This document shows, in pieces, positions 54,334-62,636 of a DNA stretch of 64,000 bases (the first letter of the stretch is position 1; each line of letters opens with the position of its first letter). The translations under genes were made by a program, and so were the position numbers. Location of the stretch: the NCBI RefSeq assembly GCF_015097055.1, contig NZ_AP023366.1:534501-598500 (forward strand), written 5' to 3'. Source of the stretch: Effusibacillus dendaii. Lineage in GTDB: Bacteria > Bacillota > Bacilli > Tumebacillales > Effusibacillaceae. The notes beneath the pieces are model-generated. The model had not been told where the DNA came from and ran no database searches. It saw only the letters and a program-made list of their open reading frames with translations.

Positions 54334-55893
54334 ATGCCGATGCAAAAAGGGAGTACAGCCGCTCGTTCCAAAGTAATGACGGCGGAAGAGGCAGTAGCCA
54401 ATATCCAAGACGGATCGACGATTGTGATCGGGGGCCTCATTTCGATTCTGTGTCCGGAAAAAGTGATCTCCGCCTTGGGAAACCGTTTTGATACAAGCGG
54501 CAGTCCGAAAAATCTTACGGTCGTTACACCCGTACGAGTTGGGTGGGATAAAGGAAAAACAACGGGCTTGGACCATTTTGCAAAGCCTGGAATGTTGAAA
54601 AGACTGATCAGCGGCAGTTTTAATGTAAAAGAAAGTCCGAAAATCACGGACATGATCCGAAATAACGAAATTGAAGCGTACAGTTTTTCGATGGGAACGT
54701 TATTCCATTTGATACGGAACATGGCCGGTGAAAAAAACGGAATGTTCACGAAAGTCGGACTGCAAACGTATGTCGACCCCCGGATTGAAGGGGGCAAACT
54801 GAACGAAAAAACCACAGAAAACATTAATGAAGTGGTTCAAGCGGCAGGAGAAGAATATCTCTACTATCGTCCACTGCCCATCAACGTTGCGATTATTCGC
54901 GGTACGACTGTCGATGAGGACGGGAACCTTTCTCTGGAACAGGAACCGGTTACACTTGCCGGATTGGAGATGGCGATGGCAGCCAAAGCCAATGGGGGAT
55001 ATGTGATCGCACAGGCCAAAAGACTTACGGCAAAAGGCTCCCTGCATCCGCGTTCCGTAGCCATTCCAGGCATTTTGGTGGATGCGGTCGTGATTGACCC
55101 GGAGCAGAAGCAAAGTCTGTTGGATTATAACCCGAGTTGGACAGGTGAAGTAAAAGCTCCGATCGATGAATGCGCCCAACCATTGCCGCTCAACACGAAG
55201 AAGATTATCTTGCGTAGGGCTGCACAGGAACTGGGTCCTGACTCGGTCGTCAATCTGGGGGTGGGAATACCGGTTTCCCTGCCGCAGTTATTGATGGAAG
55301 AAAATGTATTCGATCAGGTCACTTTCTGTTTGGAGCATGGAGCAGTCGGCGGGATCCCGATGGGGGAAGAGGTTTTCGGAGCGCATATCAATCCGCGTGC
55401 CATTCTCGGTTCTCCACAGGTTTTTGATTATTACCATAATGGAAGCCTGTCGGCTACTCTGCTCGGCTTTGCGCAGATTGACGGGGCAGGGAATGTCAAT
55501 GTCAGCAAATTTAACGGTATTTTTCGGGGGTCAGGCGGTTTTATCGACATCACTCACCGTACGAAACGAGTGTTGTTTTGCGGCACCCTAACCGGCGGGG
55601 GATTAGAAACCCAGATTCGTGGCGGCAAGCTCACCATTCTCAAAGAAGGAAAGCTTAAAAAGTTTATTCCGAAGGTCGAGCATCTTACTTTCAACGCTGA
55701 TGCCGCCAGGGAAAAGGGGCAGGAACCTCTCTATATTACGGAGAGGGCAGTTTTCCGATTGGGTTCGAACGGTCTGGTGCTTACCGAATATGCGCCGGGA
55801 ATCGATATTCAAAAAGACATTCTTCCATTTATCGATTTCGAGGTCGAAATCGACCCGGCAATAAAGCCAATGTCTTCCGATATTTTTGCGTAG
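54334..55893 (+). CDS. Acyl-CoA:carboxylate CoA-transferase (PCT/YdiF-like)
   Basis: 519 residues containing both halves of a family-I CoA-transferase. The N half has NIQDGSTIVIGGLISILCPEKVISALG; the C half has VNLGVGIPVSLPQLL and the catalytic Glu in FCLEHGAVGGIPMG, with the family's GSGGFIDITHRTKRVLFCGTL. Activates an acid using acetyl- or propionyl-CoA. AATGGAGATGC before ATG 54334, 18 bp after the RraA gene. Confidence 0.87.
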   Translation: MPMQKGSTAARSKVMTAEEAVANIQDGSTIVIGGLISILCPEKVISALGNRFDTSGSPKNLTVVTPVRVGWDKGKTTGLDHFAKPGMLKRLISGSFNVKESPKITDMIRNNEIEAYSFSMGTLFHLIRNMAGEKNGMFTKVGLQTYVDPRIEGGKLNEKTTENINEVVQAAGEEYLYYRPLPINVAIIRGTTVDEDGNLSLEQEPVTLAGLEMAMAAKANGGYVIAQAKRLTAKGSLHPRSVAIPGILVDAVVIDPEQKQSLLDYNPSWTGEVKAPIDECAQPLPLNTKKIILRRAAQELGPDSVVNLGVGIPVSLPQLLMEENVFDQVTFCLEHGAVGGIPMGEEVFGAHINPRAILGSPQVFDYYHNGSLSATLLGFAQIDGAGNVNVSKFNGIFRGSGGFIDITHRTKRVLFCGTLTGGGLETQIRGGKLTILKEGKLKKFIPKVEHLTFNADAAREKGQEPLYITERAVFRLGSNGLVLTEYAPGIDIQKDILPFIDFEVEIDPAIKPMSSDIFA

Positions 55894-55935
55894 GAAATGT
55901 AAGTGCAAAGGCAGCTTTACAAAGGGGATACTACC

Positions 55936-57675
55936 ATGTCCAATTTAAAGATCGCTAGAGAAATTGACGCGGATGTGCTGGTTGTGGGAGGCGGTGGAGC
56001 AGCCACTCGTGCGGCACTTTCCGCAAAGCAAGAAGGGGCCGACGTGCGGATGGCGGTCAAATCAAAATGGTTAAAAAGCGGATCCACGGCAACCGCGTTT
56101 TCCGAACTGCTTTCCATTGCAGCGGCAATCGGTCACGGAGACGAAAGAGACCATCCGGAAATTCATTTCTCCGATACGATGAAATCAGGTGAAGGATTCA
56201 TTGATCCTGACCTGGTTTGGGGGTTGGCGCATGAAGCGCCTGACAGAATTTTTGACTTGATCGAGTTGGGGCTGGATTTTGATAAACAGCAAAACGGAAA
56301 ACTCGTTCAGGGAATGAGCGATTTTGCCACATATCCCAGAACCTGTCGGGTGAATGGTGTCACAGCGAGACACATACTCAATATTTTGGCAAAAAGATTG
56401 AAAGAATTGAATGTGCCAGTCGATCAAGACATGATGATTTTTGACATTATGACTGACGAAAGTCAAAAGGTGATCGGTGCGTTAGGCTGGGACCATGCAG
56501 CAAAAGAATTGGTGCTGTACCGAACCCCGGCTGTGATCTTTGCTTGTGGCGGTTCTCACAGCGTTTACAAATATGGTGTCGGCACTTCGGAAATGACAGG
56601 CGACGGTTATGCGATGGCTTATAAATTGGGTTTGCCGCTGGTCAATATGGAGTTTGTGCAGATCGGACCGGCGGCGTTGTTTCCCTCAGTCACTCTTCTA
56701 TCAGGACCGGTGTGGAAAACCAACCCGATTTTGATGAATGGGAAAGGGGAGAGTATTTTTGCAAACATTCTTCCGGAAGGCGTATCGGTAGAAGAGGTCT
56801 ATCAGCACAAAGTGTTTCCGTTTTCTGTCTCCAACGTCTCATTTTATTTGGATACCTCGATTCAACGAGAAATGGAAACCAATCCAACGCCAAGAGGCGG
56901 GGTTTGGTATCAAAAAAGGCCTGGAACCGACGAACTGATCGAGTCGAAAATGCCAAAAACCAAGCGTGTGCTGAAAAGCAAAGGGATTGAGCTGGACGAC
57001 GATAAATTTGAAATTGGGCTGATTTCCCAGTGTAATAACGGTGGCGTACAGATTCTCAATATGGATTGTGAGACCGATATTTCAGGCTTGTATGTTGCCG
57101 GAGAAACGGCAGGTGGCCTGCGTGGACCGGACCGGCCGGGCGGTAATTCCCTTGCTGAGGGGCAGGTATTTGGACATAGAGCGGGTATCGCCTCGGCGCG
57201 GTACGCCAAGCAGCTAGGCGCGAAACCGCAGCCGCAGCTGGGCGCTTCGATCACGCTGGACAGCTACAATTCCTGGCTGCAGAAGTGCGCGAATGGGACT
57301 AAGAGTGTACAGGAAGCGGCAGATTCGGTTCGAGCAATAATGCACAAGAATTGTCTGGTCATACGAAGTGAGCAAAGACTTTCAGAAGCCTGGAATTTTT
57401 TGTGCAGCCTGGAGTCGGAGCTGCAGAGTGGTGAATTCTATGTCGATGAGGGTCAGTTCTATCAAGCTGTGGAATTGAATCACATGATTATTGCTGCCAA
57501 AATAATTGTCCGTTCCGCACTGGAACGAAAGGAAAGCAGAAGCTGCCATTACAGGGAAGATTACCCTGAGAAAAACGATAACGAATGGAAGAAAAGCATC
57601 CGGGTTAGATGTGTCAACGGTGAAATGAGAACGGAACTTTATTGTTGGCCAACCGTAAGAAAACGGCTAGGGTGA
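55936..57675 (+). CDS. Fumarate reductase/succinate dehydrogenase-like flavoprotein
   Basis: 579 residues: FAD-binding DVLVVGGGGAATRAALSAKQEG at the N terminus, TARHILNILAKRL, GDGYAMAYKLGLPLVNMEFVQ, GLYVAGETAGGLRGPDRPGGNSLAEGQVFGHRAG, and the C-terminal SRSCHYREDYP found in SdhA/NadB/AprA proteins. No iron-sulfur or membrane subunit is adjacent, so it may act as a soluble FAD oxidoreductase. ATG 55936 follows AAAGGGG; the GTG 11 codons upstream lacks a site. Confidence 0.85.
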   Translation: MSNLKIAREIDADVLVVGGGGAATRAALSAKQEGADVRMAVKSKWLKSGSTATAFSELLSIAAAIGHGDERDHPEIHFSDTMKSGEGFIDPDLVWGLAHEAPDRIFDLIELGLDFDKQQNGKLVQGMSDFATYPRTCRVNGVTARHILNILAKRLKELNVPVDQDMMIFDIMTDESQKVIGALGWDHAAKELVLYRTPAVIFACGGSHSVYKYGVGTSEMTGDGYAMAYKLGLPLVNMEFVQIGPAALFPSVTLLSGPVWKTNPILMNGKGESIFANILPEGVSVEEVYQHKVFPFSVSNVSFYLDTSIQREMETNPTPRGGVWYQKRPGTDELIESKMPKTKRVLKSKGIELDDDKFEIGLISQCNNGGVQILNMDCETDISGLYVAGETAGGLRGPDRPGGNSLAEGQVFGHRAGIASARYAKQLGAKPQPQLGASITLDSYNSWLQKCANGTKSVQEAADSVRAIMHKNCLVIRSEQRLSEAWNFLCSLESELQSGEFYVDEGQFYQAVELNHMIIAAKIIVRSALERKESRSCHYREDYPEKNDNEWKKSIRVRCVNGEMRTELYCWPTVRKRLG

Positions 57676-57680
57676 TGACC

Positions 57681-58451
57681 ATGTACGTAAAGATCGAATC
57701 GAATAGGGATGGAATTGCTAAAATTTCGCTTTCCAATCCAAATATGAATCTGTTGTCCAATCAGGTAAAGAGAGAGATTCATGATGTTTTTTCGCAAATT
57801 TCCCAGGCTTCGGACGTTCGGGTTGTGATTTTTGCTGCGGAAGGCTCACATTTCTGTTGCGGCGCCGATTTGAAAGAGTTTCCGGAACGTATTGAGAAGA
57901 AAGCGGCCAGACAGGTATGGGATGAAGGGCACGCCATGCTGCAGGCAATTTTAAACACTCCGCAGCCGACCATTGCATGTATCCAGGGAAATGCCCTGGG
58001 TGGTGGGGCCGAGCTGGCGGCGGCTTTCGATTTTCGGATTTTTGCGGATCAGGCAAAAATCGGGCTTCCGGAGGTAACAAGAGGCGTCATTCCGGGAAAT
58101 GGAGGACTGGAAAGATGGATTGACATTGCCGGAGCAGGCTACGCGATGAAGTTGCTTTTGACGGGCAGCGTAATCGAAGCCGTCGAAGCGAAAGAAATGG
58201 GCATTGCGACAGAAGTAGTAGCGGCAGAGCATCTGTATGAAAAGGCGGCAGAACTGGCAAAACAGATCGCTTCCCTTCCGGCGGTTGCGGTGCAAACGGC
58301 GAAAAGGGCTGTACATCAGTATCTTGTTGCGAAGAATGATTTCAATTCGATAGGACGAGAGCTTTTTTACCAGGTTCATGAAACTGAAGATGTAAGAGAA
58401 GGCGTTCAGGCGTTCATTGAAAAGCGGAAGCCTGTATTTAAGCACCGCTAA
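57681..58451 (+). CDS. Enoyl-CoA hydratase/isomerase family protein
   Basis: 256 residues, crotonase fold: VVIFAAEGSHFCCGADLKEF and ACIQGNALGGGAELAAAFDFRIFA supply the oxyanion hole; IGLPEVTRGVIPGNGGLERWIDIAG has Glu at the first catalytic position but Gly-Asn at the second, so it may not be a standard hydratase. Start is ATG 57681, or ATG 57675 overlapping the previous stop (TGATG). Confidence 0.85.
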   Translation: MYVKIESNRDGIAKISLSNPNMNLLSNQVKREIHDVFSQISQASDVRVVIFAAEGSHFCCGADLKEFPERIEKKAARQVWDEGHAMLQAILNTPQPTIACIQGNALGGGAELAAAFDFRIFADQAKIGLPEVTRGVIPGNGGLERWIDIAGAGYAMKLLLTGSVIEAVEAKEMGIATEVVAAEHLYEKAAELAKQIASLPAVAVQTAKRAVHQYLVAKNDFNSIGRELFYQVHETEDVREGVQAFIEKRKPVFKHR

Positions 58452-58643
58452 TTGTAAGCACTGCAAAAAAGAAGACAGTGAGGGGAAGAGGGAGTCGAGG
58501 GAGCTCCACACACTATGGAGTGGAATATAGAGAATTTGATATATTATTGATAGTGGAAGAATCGATGCGATCTCCTGAAGCTGTATGCTCATAGCAACTT
58601 TTCGAACAAATTGAGAATCATTATGTAAAAAGGAAGTGGGATC

Positions 58644-59300
58644 ATTAACAAGAAAGTGGTTTACAAATCTCTTGCCGAACAAGTGTATGAGGCTATAAAA
58701 GAAGCTATTATTAAATCCGAATTGAAGTCAGGGGATCGTATCATTGAGATGGATCTTGCCAGAACTTATGGTGTGAGTCAAAGCACCATTCGTGAAGCAT
58801 TGTCTCTGCTTCGTAAGGATGAGTTAGTCATTACTCACACGAATAAAGGAACGTACGTTTCGAATTTTTCTAAAAAAGATATTGAGGAAATTTACAGTTT
58901 CCGTGAAGTGATTGAAGTATTTGCAATGAACAGGGCAATTGAAAGGATTACTGACGAAGGAATCGCTTCCTTAGAAGAAGTTTATAATAAAATGGTTGAG
59001 GCCGGTAAAACAGACGATATTGAAAAAATGAGAATCAACGATGTCGCTTTTCACAGTATTATATACCAGATTGCGGAGCATTCGTTCATGTACCAGGTAT
59101 GGGAAGATATCACCAATAAGATGAACCGTATTTGGTATTTTACAAATCAGTTTTACTTCCGGGATTTGCTTGAACTGGCAGAGATGCACAAGCCGATTCT
59201 CGACGCATTCAAGCAGAAGAACAAAGAAGAAGCTCGTACAGCCTTTGTTTCACATTTGAACTATGTCAGACATCAGCTTTTGGGCTCCAAAAACCAGTAA
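58644..59300 (+). CDS. GntR regulator, FCD subfamily
   Basis: About 215-219 residues: winged helix (SLAEQVYEAIKEAIIKSELKSGDRIIEMDLARTYGVSQSTIREALSLL) and FCD domain (Asp and His residues in RINDVAFHSIIYQIA, later HKPILDAF and FVSHL). The first in-frame standard start is GTG 58656, which lacks a ribosome site; an in-frame ATT at 58644 sits 7 nt after AAGGAAG and may be the true start. Probably represses the liv and adh promoters via TTATCGATAATCGATAA. An imperfect half-site (TTATTGATA, 58544) precedes its own gene. Confidence 0.85.
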   Translation: MNKKVVYKSLAEQVYEAIKEAIIKSELKSGDRIIEMDLARTYGVSQSTIREALSLLRKDELVITHTNKGTYVSNFSKKDIEEIYSFREVIEVFAMNRAIERITDEGIASLEEVYNKMVEAGKTDDIEKMRINDVAFHSIIYQIAEHSFMYQVWEDITNKMNRIWYFTNQFYFRDLLELAEMHKPILDAFKQKNKEEARTAFVSHLNYVRHQLLGSKNQ

Positions 59301-59338
59301 GTGTTTTCGTAAATTTCCATATACTGCTAAGTTGTCAG

Positions 59339-59412
59339 AATGTATATGATGGTGCGTGAAATAACGCGTGTTAGGGGATGGACCGATATAATCGGGACGT
59401 CCTTTTTTGTTA
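59339..59412 (+). ncRNA. Structured repeat element, copy 2 (terminator-like RNA)
   Basis: Same order as at 44561: AATGTATATGATGGTG, hairpin ATAAC-gcgt-GTTA (59361-59373), hairpin GGGATGGACCGA / TCGGGACGTCC (59375-59386 with 59392-59402) and a T-run ending TTGTTAT. Same strand as copy 1. Together the copies bracket the liv-adh-CoA-gntR block. May terminate the GntR transcript, encode a small RNA, or both. Confidence 0.55.
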
Positions 59413-59495
59413 TGCGATGCGTAAGTGATCCATGCAGATCGGCAGATGCATAAAGCTGGAAAGGAGTGTAACCCTACATTCCAGGTGGATGAAAA

Positions 59496-60197
59496 GTGTG
59501 CCTGCACATTATCTTAGAAATGGGTGAAAATTTGAGACTTATATTAGGGCTTTTTATACTGTTATTTTTGGGGGTACATACGGCAAGAGCTGAAGGTTCC
59601 AACCCCCCCGTGATTGTAATTGATCCCGGCCATGGGGGGATAGATGGAGGCACTCAAAGTGCAGACGGGGCGATTTTGGAGAAGGATTTAAATTTACTGA
59701 TTGCAACTCAACTTGCGGCAAGGCTAAAGAAAGATGGCATACAAGTCGAAATGACCCGCAATACCGATGAAGATGTAACGAAATTTGCTCCTAAAAATCG
59801 AATATGGGGACGGTATAGGCGCGACCTGTTTGGCCGTGTTGAAGTGGCACGGCAAACAAATGCAACTTTATTTATCAGCATTCATGGCAATCATGGCAAA
59901 TCTACAAGGAGAGGGGGAGTTGTTTTTTATAAAAAATCATCCTTGCACAGTTACCTTTTGGCTAACGAATTACAGATCCGATTAAATGCGTTGACGCAGA
60001 CGTTTCATATGCCTCATCCAGGGGACTTCTATATTCTCAGAAATCTGGATATTCCGAGTGTCCTCGTCGAGTATGGATACTTGTCGAACCCTAATGAATT
60101 AGCCAGTCTTCTTGAACCGAGGTACCAAACAAAAATGGTTGATTCATTAGCGGAAGGGATTGAACATTTTCTAATCGTACAAAAATGGGAATCGTAA
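59496..60197 (+). CDS. cwlD: N-acetylmuramoyl-L-alanine amidase CwlD
   Basis: Up to 233 residues: hydrophobic signal segment (LRLILGLFILLFLGVHTARA), then Amidase_3 with zinc ligands His in IDPGHGGIDGG, Glu in AILEKDLNL and His in SIHGNHG, and Glu in VLVEYGYLSN. CwlD makes muramic-delta-lactam in spore cortex, so this marks a spore former. GTG 59496 has AGGTGG 7 nt upstream; ATG 59520 and TTG 59532 are alternatives giving a more usual signal peptide. Confidence 0.85.
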   Translation: MCLHIILEMGENLRLILGLFILLFLGVHTARAEGSNPPVIVIDPGHGGIDGGTQSADGAILEKDLNLLIATQLAARLKKDGIQVEMTRNTDEDVTKFAPKNRIWGRYRRDLFGRVEVARQTNATLFISIHGNHGKSTRRGGVVFYKKSSLHSYLLANELQIRLNALTQTFHMPHPGDFYILRNLDIPSVLVEYGYLSNPNELASLLEPRYQTKMVDSLAEGIEHFLIVQKWES

Positions 60198-60283
60198 AAA
60201 ATTTAACAGGCTTTTCTTATTCATTTGCGGGAGGTATAACTGAGAGAGGAGAAATATTGTGATTCGGAAAGTGGGGAAATGGC

Positions 60284-61039
60284 ATGTCAGTGGACAAGTC
60301 AACCTTGGTGGAGCATTTAGCTGAGCTGCGCAAACGCCTGATTTATACAGTGGTGGTTTTTCTCGTGTTTCTCATTCTCTCGTTCTTTTATGTAGATCGT
60401 ATTTTTGGCATTTTGAAAGGCAATCTCCCGGCGGGAATGAAGTTAACCGCACTGGGTCCCGGCGATGTGCTGCACGTGTATGTATTGGTCGGGTCGCTGG
60501 CTGCGTTGGCCCTTACCCTGCCGTTTGCGCTGGTACAGGCTTGGTTGTTTATCAAGCCCGCTTTGAGCCGGAAAGAGCAGAGGTGGGCCATCACTTATAT
60601 TCCGGGCGTCATCTTGATGTTTGTACTGGGAGTGTTGTTTGCCTGGTATGTGATTTTCCCCATGCTGTTGTCCTTTTTAATCCGGCTCGGCAGTCAACAG
60701 TTCACCGTTTTAATGACCGCCTCCAGCTATTTTGGGCTGATGACAAACATTGTCTTGCCGCTCGGATTTTTCTTTGATATGCCAGTGGTGGTGCTTTTCT
60801 TGACGCGAATTGGAATTATCACACCACAGCAATTAACCAGATTCCGCAAATACGCCTACCTGGTTCTGGTAGTGATTGCATCGATGATTTCGCCGCCTGA
60901 ATTTATCTCGCATCTGTCTGTTGCAGTCCCATTGATACTGCTTTATGAAATTTCGATCTGGATTTCAAAATGGGCTTATCGCAATCGGGGTGAGCGCTTG
61001 TCAGACAGCAATCTCGTAAAAACCGATACCGATCAATAA
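60284..61039 (+). CDS. tatC: Twin-arginine translocase subunit TatC
   Basis: 251 residues, six membrane segments. Typical N terminus LVEHLAELRKRLIYTVVVFLVF and the conserved Glu/Phe-Pro periplasmic loop ...WYVIFPMLLSFLI; the ending is polar. Works with TatA (not in the window) to export folded proteins. Its 3' end overlaps the convergent ytaF gene by 39 bp. Confidence 0.92.
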   Translation: MSVDKSTLVEHLAELRKRLIYTVVVFLVFLILSFFYVDRIFGILKGNLPAGMKLTALGPGDVLHVYVLVGSLAALALTLPFALVQAWLFIKPALSRKEQRWAITYIPGVILMFVLGVLFAWYVIFPMLLSFLIRLGSQQFTVLMTASSYFGLMTNIVLPLGFFFDMPVVVLFLTRIGIITPQQLTRFRKYAYLVLVVIASMISPPEFISHLSVAVPLILLYEISIWISKWAYRNRGERLSDSNLVKTDTDQ

Positions 61040-61615
61040 GAGTCCCGCGCATAGGTTTGAATAACGCCCGAACCATGTATGTGCAATTCGGTCGCCCATT
61101 CGTACGCCGAGAGCGATGGTCAGCAGGGAAAACAATCCCACCGAAATGGTTGCCCACACAGGGGATACTCCGCTGATGCCAGCGCCAAATCCGCTGGTCA
61201 TACAGTTTAATCCTAGCGCAAGTCCCAGTGTGACCGACTCTTTGCAGGAAATGACATGGTCCTGATTGATGTCTGCATCAGACGGTTTACGAATTATATG
61301 AATGATAGGTCCTTCTTCGGGCGAAGCCGTTCCCGCCCGACTCTTGTGTATGTCCGACCAAATGCTCCAAACTCCGACCATAACAATCAAAATGCCGCCA
61401 ACAAAATTGGCCACCATGGACGATACAAATCCTGAAAAATATTCACCCAGCAGGAGCGATAAACTGGTTGCAATCATGGATATAATGGCAATGATAAGAT
61501 TTGAAATAAACGGGATCTTTGTGGTTCGCATGCCGAACGAAACACCAATTCCCAAATTGTCAAGGTTGGAAGCCAATCCAATCAGCACAATCGAAAGCCA
61601 ATGCATGAAGCCCAC
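61001..61615 (-). CDS. ytaF: Sporulation membrane protein YtaF (MntP-like fold)
   Basis: 204 residues, six membrane segments in two repeated halves related to the MntP/LysE fold: LIGLASNLDNLGIGVSFGMRTTKIP and LGLALGLNCMTSGFGAGISGVSP, separated by a polar loop of ~50 residues. B. subtilis YtaF is a sigma-E sporulation gene product of unknown activity; divalent-metal transport is suggested by the fold. ATG 61615. Confidence 0.85.
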   Translation of the reverse strand: MGFMHWLSIVLIGLASNLDNLGIGVSFGMRTTKIPFISNLIIAIISMIATSLSLLLGEYFSGFVSSMVANFVGGILIVMVGVWSIWSDIHKSRAGTASPEEGPIIHIIRKPSDADINQDHVISCKESVTLGLALGLNCMTSGFGAGISGVSPVWATISVGLFSLLTIALGVRMGDRIAHTWFGRYSNLCAGLLLIGIGFYEIAV

Positions 61616-61752
61616 CTGTACCCTTCCTGTATCTTTTTTAGTCAGATACCCACAAGATATGAGGAAGAAGCAAAAAATGTGTCGTCAATATCGGGAGCTT
61701 CCTGTGAAAAACCATGATATTTGTTGTTTACCAATAAATACGTAAAGAGTAT

Positions 61753-61947
61753 TATAATAAAGAATTTATAGTTGAAGGAGTTGAGTTTTGAGTGGGTAGT
61801 CAGTGTTCTAGCTGGAATTCCAAGACAGACCCTAGCCCTAGATGGAGGGGGTCCATAGTCATACCATTCGAAAAGAACTGGCTGTCTTACAGATCATCAA
61901 CTTTTTCAGAAAGGTATCCTATCGGCCCCCTCTAAATAAAAGAGGAG
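61753..61947 (+). promoter_or_regulatory. Promoter and long structured leader of the DUF1003 gene
   Basis: TATAAT at 61753-61758 (weak -35) would give a ~195-nt leader. Arms 61846-61865 and 61913-61931 pair over ~19 bp with a few mismatches (AGGGGG...ATAG...ATACC against GGTAT...CTAT...CCCCCT). A competing hairpin CCTCT (61929-61933) / AGAGG (61941-61945) would cover the Shine-Dalgarno AGAGGAG (61941-61947). The two are mutually exclusive at 61929-61931, the layout of a translational switch. It does not match a riboswitch class I know by heart. Confidence 0.5.
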
Positions 61948-61956
61948 TGAATAACG

Positions 61957-62505
61957 ATGGGAAAAAGAAATTTCTATGTAAAACCAGTGGACCATAAGGA
62001 AGGTTCTGTAATTGAAGGTTTTGACATTGCGATTAATGAGGATCACGTAAAAAGAATAGACCGTTTAGTAAATGACTACGAAAATCTTATTTTGACCCAT
62101 TTGGACGAGGAATACCTGCGTAAAACAAAATGGTCAGATCGCGTTGCGGATCGAATTGCAGGTTTTGGAGGCAGTTGGACATTCATCATTTGGTTTGGCT
62201 TATTTCTTGCTGTATGGATGATATGGAACACCGTAAGTTTTACAAAACATTTTGATGAGCCGCCCTTTATTTTATTGAATTTAATTCTTTCTTTTATCGC
62301 AGCATTTCAGGCGCCCGTCATTATGATGAGTCAAAACAGACAAGCGGCGCGTGATAAACATGAATCCATAATTGACTTTGCAATAAACTATAAAGCGGAA
62401 CAGGAAATCGATGATATGCAGAGTCATTTACACAGAATAGAGGGAGAATTACACGAAATTAAAAAAATGTTGCTCTCTATTCAAAAAACAGAGAATAGTA
62501 AATAA
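61957..62505 (+). CDS. DUF1003 membrane protein
   Basis: 182 residues: polar N-terminal ~65, then the DUF1003 core DRVADRIAGFGGSWTFIIWFGLFLAVWMIWNTV, a second membrane segment (PPFILLNLILSFIAAFQAPVIMMSQNRQAARD), and a C-terminal coiled coil (EQEIDDMQSHLHRIEGELHEIKKML). Function of the family is not established. AGAGGAG lies 9 nt before ATG 61957, at the foot of a possible regulatory hairpin. Confidence 0.87.
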   Translation: MGKRNFYVKPVDHKEGSVIEGFDIAINEDHVKRIDRLVNDYENLILTHLDEEYLRKTKWSDRVADRIAGFGGSWTFIIWFGLFLAVWMIWNTVSFTKHFDEPPFILLNLILSFIAAFQAPVIMMSQNRQAARDKHESIIDFAINYKAEQEIDDMQSHLHRIEGELHEIKKMLLSIQKTENSK

Positions 62506-62510
62506 TTGCT

Positions 62511-62540
62511 AAAAAGCCCCTAAAAAGGGCTTTTTACTTA
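62511..62540 (+). terminator. Intrinsic terminator after the DUF1003 gene
   Basis: AAAAAGCCC (62511-62519), 7-nt loop, GGGCTTTTT (62527-62535), with the T-run in the right arm. Confidence 0.85.
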
Positions 62541-62636
62541 AGCAAGACGGGGCTTTCTGTCCCCTAATGCACCCGTTTTTGTGATAAAATTTATCACTGA
62601 CAGTTACAATTAGAATCGGAACGGAAGAGGATTTCT

